This document shows positions 60,304 through 64,000 of a stretch of 64,000 nucleotides of DNA, piece by piece. Position numbers and translations under genes: made by a program. The DNA comes from an uncultured Clostridia bacterium (GTDB taxonomy: Bacteria > Bacillota > Clostridia > Oscillospirales > Ruminococcaceae). The notes below the pieces were generated by a model, which worked only from the letters and a program-made list of their open reading frames with translations, was not told the origin of the DNA and ran no database searches. The stretch covers positions 1 through 64,000 of the forward strand of contig CANQWD010000010.1 in NCBI GenBank assembly GCA_947627465.1, given 5' to 3'. Numbering within the stretch: the stretch's first letter is position 1; each line of letters opens with the position of its first letter.

Positions 60304-60576
60304 TTAAATCGTTTTATTTTCTTCGGCTTTTCCGAGAGCGCAAAGCTCGTTAAGGCAGCTTTGGCAAATGTTTCTGCCCTTGAAAACCGTGATCCCGTCC
60401 GCGTTTGCGCAAAATGAGCAAGCGGGCGAATATTTCTTCAAAATGATGTGATCGTCCTCAACGTAAATTTCGAGACTGTCCTTTTCCTCAATGTCCAGGT
60501 TTCGGCGAAGCTCAATTGGGATCACTATTCGCCCAAGCTCGTCAACTTTTCTTACAATACCGGTAGATTTTACCAT
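60304..60576 (-). CDS. AbrB-family transition-state regulator with Cys-pair tail
   Basis: This 90-residue DNA-binding protein has the complete AbrB swapped-hairpin domain: TGIVRKVDELGRIVIPIELR, then NLDIEEKDSLEIYVED (residues 5-40). The C-terminal half, instead of the usual AbrB multimerisation part, has CSFC (~53-56) and CQSC (~71-74), consistent with a zinc-binding knuckle. AbrB proteins repress post-exponential genes including sporulation. It is divergent from spmA with a ~230-bp shared upstream region. AGGGAGGAA precedes ATG. Confidence 0.9.
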   Translation of the reverse strand: MVKSTGIVRKVDELGRIVIPIELRRNLDIEEKDSLEIYVEDDHIILKKYSPACSFCANADGITVFKGRNICQSCLNELCALGKAEENKTI

Positions 60577-60806
60577 ATCAGTTCCTCCCTAGAAAATCGT
60601 TGTTGTCTGTTATGATAAACGTTACAGCTGTAATTTGTTTATGCTGTATGACATTCACGTTTTCTTAATTATATCATATTATGACAAATTTGTCAAATAT
60701 TTTACTGCACATTTTGTGCCAAAAGCGCGTATTTTTTTACAAATTCAGTAAATTTTTTACAAATTTTCACAATTGAGTAAATTTATTTTAGGTTAAGGAG
60801 GAAAAA

Positions 60807-61394
60807 ATGCAGGCAATATTGATAATTATTCCCACAATTTCTATAATTATCGCGGCTCTCGGCGGGAAAATGGGGGAGATTTCCGCGGCTATCCTCTCGA
60901 AATCGGGCGAGGCTGTGGAATTGGTTATCTCGCTGTGCGGCATAATCTGCTTTTGGAGCGGAATGATGCGTGTTGCGGAACGCGCGGGTCTCACCGAGAA
61001 GCTGGCAAAGCTTCTTTCGCCGATCGTCGGTTTTTTGTTTAAAGGAGTAAAGAAGGGCGGCAAGGCGGCGGGGCTTATAACGATGAACCTTGCGGCGAAC
61101 GTTTTGGGGCTTGGGAACGCGTCCACGCCGCTTGGAATTGCCGCGATGAAAGCGATAGCCGAGGAAAGCTCCGATTTTGACGGAACTGCCGCAACTGACG
61201 ATATGATAACGCTCGCCGTGCTGAACACGTCAAGTCTTCAGATAATTCCCGCTACCGCCGCGGCTTTAAGAGCGGCAAACGGCTCCGCAAAGCCGTTTGA
61301 CATACTTCCCTGTGTGTGGATCGTTTCGGTTTATTCGGCTGTTGTCGCGGTGGCTTCGGCGAAGATCATGTGTAAATTTCGGAGAAAAACGTGA
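60807..61394 (+). CDS. spmA: Spore maturation protein A
   Basis: SpmA, with SpmB, is a forespore-period inner-membrane protein needed for spore-core dehydration in Bacillus. The 195-residue protein has the nucleoside-recognition domain fold with several helices: LVISLCGIICFWSGMMRVAE (~residues 39-58), the motif NLAANVLGLGNASTPLGIAAM (~95-115), and TLAVLNTSSLQIIP. AAGGAGG precedes ATG. spmB starts three bases after its stop. Confidence 0.93.
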   Translation: MQAILIIIPTISIIIAALGGKMGEISAAILSKSGEAVELVISLCGIICFWSGMMRVAERAGLTEKLAKLLSPIVGFLFKGVKKGGKAAGLITMNLAANVLGLGNASTPLGIAAMKAIAEESSDFDGTAATDDMITLAVLNTSSLQIIPATAAALRAANGSAKPFDILPCVWIVSVYSAVVAVASAKIMCKFRRKT

Positions 61395-61397
61395 GTT

Positions 61398-61919
61398 ATG
61401 GGCTTTACGGATTGGATAATACCGCTTATCACGGTTTTTGTAATAATTTACGCGGCGGCAAAGAGGGTGGACGTTTTCGGGGCGTTTTGCGAGGGCGCGG
61501 CGGAGGGGCTTAAAACTTGTGCGGATATTCTTCCCGCGCTTGTGCTGCTGCTTGTCTGCATTGGAATGTTCAGAGCAAGCGGAACTGTGGAATTTCTTAC
61601 AAGCGCGCTGAAACCGCTTTGCAATGCGGTCGGTTTTCCGAGCGAGGTCGTGCCGCTGGTGGTTTTGCGCCCCTTTTCAGGCAGCGGTGCTATGGCTGTT
61701 TACAACGAAATTGCTCAAAACGTCGGCGCGGACACGTTCGCGGAGCGAGTTGCCGCGACGCTTATAGGTTCAAGCGAAACAACGTTTTACACGGCGGCGG
61801 TTTATTTTGGCGCTGTGAAGTGTAAGAAAACTCGCTGCGCGATCCCCGCCGCACTTACCGCCGACTGCACGGCGTGGATAATTTGCGGGGCGGCGGTTTA
61901 TCTATTCTTTGGAAGGTGA
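61398..61919 (+). CDS. spmB: Spore maturation protein B
   Basis: This is the partner of SpmA. The 173-residue membrane protein has LPALVLLLVCIGMFRASG (~residues 45-62), RPFSGSGAMAVYNE, and IGSSETTFYTAAVYFGAV, all diagnostic of SpmB. It is encoded directly after spmA with a short gap, giving the conserved spmAB pair. The ribosome-binding site of the next gene overlaps its stop. Confidence 0.93.
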   Translation: MGFTDWIIPLITVFVIIYAAAKRVDVFGAFCEGAAEGLKTCADILPALVLLLVCIGMFRASGTVEFLTSALKPLCNAVGFPSEVVPLVVLRPFSGSGAMAVYNEIAQNVGADTFAERVAATLIGSSETTFYTAAVYFGAVKCKKTRCAIPAALTADCTAWIICGAAVYLFFGR

Positions 61920-61923
61920 CATC

Positions 61924-62169
61924 ATGAAATTATTTACAAAAATATCCTCAAGAGATCTGCTGGACGAAGCCGAGCGTGAGGAGCTTTCAAAGCGCATAAG
62001 TTATCTTACGGAGCGTTTGGGCGACGTTAGGATAACGTTCGACCTGGTGACGGACGAGCGCACTATAGACGCGTTGATCTACGAGGAAAACGCGCTGCTG
62101 TGCCGTATTGAGGCGCTTCACCGCGAAGCTCGCGAACGCGGGATATCGGTTCAGCCGTATGAAAGATAA
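61924..62169 (+). CDS. DUF2508/YaaL-like small protein
   Basis: The start is ATG 61924, with GGAAGGTGA overlapping the spmB stop. The 81-residue, highly charged helical protein has the C-terminal pattern DALIYEENALLCRIEALHREARERGI, matching the DUF2508 (YaaL) pattern of a conserved Tyr-Glu and Arg-Glu-Ala helix. Function is unknown. Location after spmAB hints at a spore or late-growth role, which is inference. Confidence 0.65.
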   Translation: MKLFTKISSRDLLDEAEREELSKRISYLTERLGDVRITFDLVTDERTIDALIYEENALLCRIEALHREARERGISVQPYER

Positions 62170-62184
62170 TTTTGTCGAAATTTT

Positions 62185-62214
62185 TGCATATTGCTGTTTT
62201 TTTTGAGTAAAATA
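62185..62214 (+). promoter_or_regulatory. Possible forespore (sigma-G/F-like) promoter
   Basis: TGCATA and TAAAATA are spaced by 17 bases upstream of the Gln/Asn-rich peptide gene. The -35 fits the sigma-G/F type (TGMATA) and the -10 fits only partly (consensus CATNNTA). No sigma-A pair is visible here. Confidence 0.35.
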
Positions 62215-62271
62215 TGACTGCGGAGAGATCCGCGATATATTATGTTTAAAAGTTCACAGGAGGAACTAATC

Positions 62272-62361
62272 ATGTCTAATCAGAATAATCAGAACCAGCA
62301 GAACCAGAAGCAGAACCAGTCCGAGCAGCAGAAGCAGAACCAGTCTGAAAATAAGCGCTAA
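62272..62361 (+). CDS. 29-residue Gln/Asn-rich peptide
   Basis: ATG 62272 is preceded by AGGAGGAAC at ideal spacing. The peptide is made almost wholly of Gln, Asn, Lys, Ser and Glu (MSNQNNQNQQNQKQNQSEQQ at the start) and ends ENKR. It has its own terminator 12 bases later, so it looks like a real short gene. The composition recalls gamma-type small acid-soluble spore proteins (AQQVRKQNQQ-like), and it sits after spmAB. That link is a hypothesis; a plain unstructured peptide is the safe description. Confidence 0.6.
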   Translation: MSNQNNQNQQNQKQNQSEQQKQNQSENKR

Positions 62362-62373
62362 TTAGAGCGTCCC

Positions 62374-62427
62374 GCCGGGATAATCGGAGATTTCTTCCCC
62401 CTTTATCCCGGCTTTACATATTTTTTT
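62374..62427 (+). terminator. Rho-independent terminator after the Gln/Asn-rich peptide
   Basis: GCCGGGATAA and TTATCCCGGC form a 10-bp stem with a 19-base loop, followed by a T-rich stretch ending TTTTTTT. Confidence 0.75.
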
Positions 62428-62437
62428 GAAAAAGTAC

Positions 62438-62466
62438 TTGACAAACATCGAAATTTGTGTTATAAT
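62438..62466 (+). promoter_or_regulatory. Perfect sigma-A promoter for tRNA-Ser
   Basis: TTGACA and TATAAT, both perfect, are spaced by 17 bases, 30 bases before the tRNA. This is the strongest promoter in the window. Confidence 0.9.
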
Positions 62467-62495
62467 TATGAAGTTGAATATGTTCTTAGACCTTT

Positions 62496-62587
62496 GGAAA
62501 GATGGCTGAGTTGGTCTAAAGCGCACGATTGGAAATCGTGTAACGGCTAATACCCGTTCAAGGGTTCGAATCCCTTTCTTTCCGCCA
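62496..62587 (+). tRNA. tRNA-Ser (GGA)
   Basis: The acceptor stem GGAAAGA/TCTTTCC, the anticodon stem CACGA/TCGTG with loop TTGGAAA (anticodon GGA), a long variable arm, and the T arm AAGGG-TTCGAAT-CCCTT fold as a class II tRNA. The 3' CCA is encoded. The GGA anticodon reads UCC and UCU. The last five bases (CGCCA) lie inside a large perfect palindrome. Confidence 0.95.
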
Positions 62588-62645
62588 CCCGGTAAGTCAA
62601 AAATACCCTCGCAAAGCGAGGGTATTTTTGACTTACCGGGTGGCG
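62583..62645. repeat. Perfect 30-bp-arm palindrome overlapping the tRNA 3' end
   Basis: The arms run 62583-62612 and 62616-62645 with loop AAA and no mismatch. The inner part (AAAAATACCCTCGC/GCGAGGGTATTTTT) is a terminator-type hairpin with a T-run. The outer part duplicates, inverted, the CGCCA end of the tRNA plus CCCGGTAAGTC. Confidence 0.95.
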
Positions 62646-63060
62646 TTGTCTGCGCCGCTTCGCGGCTTGACGGCGCTCATCGCTGGGCGCGTTTTTCACT
62701 TCGCGGACTTCGTCCGCGGTTTCGCAAAGCGAAATCGTGAAAAACGCTTAGGGTTGCTCCACCCTCCTTGCGCTGCTTTTTCGAAGTTAGCCGAGAAAAT
62801 CTTTTTGTTAAACGCAATGGCTTTCGCGGCTCAACTTCGGCGAACCGCGAAAGCTCATTACTAGCACTGTGTTGCTTTTTTTGTGTTTGCCGAAAAATCT
62901 TTTTGGCAACGATGTCACAGTTGAACAAATAATCCCTCGGCTTTGCCGAGGGATTATTTGTTCAACGCAATAGCGCTCATCTGCGCCGTTTCGCGGTTTG
63001 ACAAGCACTCATTGCTTGCGTCATTTTGCTTGCGGGGTTTTAAAAGTGACGGATAAAAAA
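62646..63060. repeat. Modular palindrome region without genes
   Basis: A cloverleaf-like block at 62689-62747 has an 11-bp outer stem GCGTTTTTCAC/GTGAAAAACGC with two perfect inner hairpins. A 22-bp-arm perfect palindrome lies at 62920-62966 with loop TTT. A diverged ~55-bp direct repeat (CTGCGCCG..TTCGCGG..TTGAC...) lies at ~62650 and ~62981, and a shorter match (TTTTGG..ACGA..TCACAG) at ~62902 and ~63061. No open frame here has a ribosome-binding site. Confidence 0.8.
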
Positions 63061-63074
63061 TTTTGGTTACGAAA

Positions 63075-64000
63075 TCACAGCGGAACGCTGCCCGTATCGA
63101 TCCCTTTTATAAATTGATTAAGCTCCGCCGCCATTTCAGCTTGCTCGGTAGCTCTCGGGTGACCGCAGGTCGCGGCGGCGTTTCTGGAAAAGCGAAAGCG
63201 CATAACACGTTCACTGTTTATTTCAGTGCAGATCTCGTCGAGCACCTCGTCCCAAACAGCCTCGTGACTAAGCACCGTAAGCGTGAGAATGAACCGCGCG
63301 TCGGGATATTTACCCATAAGATCGCGAAGTATTTCGATGTACTTGTCTTTCCACATACGGCGGTAGTCGGGGCGTTTTACGCAGTCCGGGTCGGGGTGGT
63401 TATCGTTTTGCCCGATAGCGAAAATCACGAAGTCGGGAGTAAACCGAGAAAAATCCCATGTTTTCCGCGTGTAGTACGGCGTATAAGCCAGCTTGTCGTA
63501 AACGCTCTCCATTCCTGTCAGATTTTCCGCGCAGAACCAGCCCGTGCCGTCAAGAAGCGCTATTCCGCCCTGCGCTATGTCATGAACTCGCGCGTTCAGC
63601 ATTCTTCCGAGAATTTGCGGATAGGCAAAATACGCGTTGTCAAACTTGTTCGCGTGCCCCTCGGGGTCGGTCTGCCCCTCGTAATAAAGAGCCTCGGTGA
63701 CCTCTCCCGCCGAAACGCTGTCGCCGTAGACCTCGATATTCACAGCGTAGTCGTGCTTACACGGGATAAGCTCGCCGTCCGTTTTTAGAGAACAGAACTC
63801 GAAATATTCGTGCCCCGCCATAGTTTTGATTATTTGCAGATCGTGTTCGCCGTTTTCGAGATCTTCCGCGAGAACATATTCCTCGTCCGCGTCCGTTTCT
63901 TTAAAGAATATCTTTTTGAAAACTCCGTCCACAAGCGCACCGAAATGCGTTTCCGGCTGAAACGGAATGTTCTTTAAAACGACCGAAACGCGCGTTCCCG
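63075..64000 (-). CDS. CE2-like SGNH carbohydrate esterase (5' end outside window)
   Basis: This is the minus-strand C-terminal ~308 residues of a gene whose start lies beyond base 64000; the frame stays open through the edge. The first ~95 residues seen (VSVVLKNIPFQPETHFGALV, then AEDLENGEHDLQIIKTMAG) form a beta-sandwich typical of carbohydrate-esterase family 2. The SGNH part has IEVYGDSVSAG (Ser), FAIGQNDNHPD (Asn) and CGHPRATEQAEMA (His). It probably deacetylates plant or microbial polysaccharide. No signal peptide is visible in the part seen, so a secreted or cytosolic location cannot be decided. Confidence 0.85.
   Translation of the reverse strand, partial: GTRVSVVLKNIPFQPETHFGALVDGVFKKIFFKETDADEEYVLAEDLENGEHDLQIIKTMAGHEYFEFCSLKTDGELIPCKHDYAVNIEVYGDSVSAGEVTEALYYEGQTDPEGHANKFDNAYFAYPQILGRMLNARVHDIAQGGIALLDGTGWFCAENLTGMESVYDKLAYTPYYTRKTWDFSRFTPDFVIFAIGQNDNHPDPDCVKRPDYRRMWKDKYIEILRDLMGKYPDARFILTLTVLSHEAVWDEVLDEICTEINSERVMRFRFSRNAAATCGHPRATEQAEMAAELNQFIKGIDTGSVPL

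Noticed and set aside
62628..62864. Open frames (both strands) in the palindrome region after the tRNA
   Set aside because: They run through palindromes, lack ribosome-binding sites, and have composition set by the repeats.

Overview
The window reads as one chromosomal segment of an anaerobic, spore-forming, low-to-moderate-GC Firmicute, most likely a gut clostridium of the Ruminococcaceae/Oscillospiraceae type. The evidence is HPr kinase/phosphorylase, a murB-rapZ-whiA block, a one-subunit pyruvate:ferredoxin oxidoreductase with its ferredoxin, spore genes (spoVV/ylbJ, spmA, spmB), an AbrB-type regulator, and purine-rich Shine-Dalgarno sites before almost every gene. The exact genus is my inference; no rRNA gene is present.

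Layout. (1) 0.4-5.8 kb: two large accessory genes, a degenerate SNF2-like helicase and a sacsin/NOV-type GHKL ATPase, followed by a terminator. This pair is the best candidate for an undescribed system. (2) 5.9-13.4 kb: a palindrome-rich promoter region, then hprK, azlCD, a 50-residue small gene, glucokinase, murB, rapZ, whiA, a flavin reductase and a ferredoxin. (3) 13.5-18.3 kb, minus strand: nifJ and a LacI-family regulator. (4) 18.8-25.7 kb: a lipoprotein, a TIGR04086 membrane protein, SpoVV, leuS, a surface SGNH hydrolase, and an SCP2-domain protein with a histone-H1-like repeat tail. (5) 26.0-39.4 kb: a long one-direction polyamine cluster (speD, Orn/Lys/Arg decarboxylase, speE, carboxy(nor)spermidine dehydrogenase and decarboxylase). 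It is interleaved with about a dozen small genes, several resembling immunity or accessory families (DUF4375/DMP19-like pair, possible SUKH-like pair with TPRs, SRPBCC). (6) 39.7-55.8 kb: the division and cell-wall cluster mraZ-rsmH-ftsL-pbp-murE-murF-mraY-ftsW-murG-murA-ftsQ-ftsZ, lacking murC, murD and ftsA. (7) 55.9-62.4 kb: two unknown genes, a secreted anchored protein, an AbrB regulator, spmAB, a YaaL-like gene and a 29-residue Gln/Asn-rich peptide. (8) 62.4-64 kb: tRNA-Ser(GGA), whose 3' end lies inside a perfect 30-bp-arm palindrome, a region of modular palindromes, and a CE2-like esterase cut by the window edge.

Three families of short non-coding repeats recur between genes: a TTGACAATGTACA-type element (at least six places), a ~120-bp folded element in two near-identical copies with a compensatory base change, and long perfect palindromes. 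They often sit just upstream of a ribosome-binding site, so leaders in this genome seem to be frequent insertion targets.

Functionally, the second half ties division to envelope synthesis. MraZ probably controls the cluster, and peptidoglycan precursors run from MurA/MurB through MurE, MurF, MraY and MurG to the FtsW/PBP machinery placed by FtsZ and the FtsL/FtsQ complex. The middle region can make spermidine-type polyamines by two routes: SAM decarboxylase plus aminopropyltransferase, and the aspartate-semialdehyde carboxyspermidine route.
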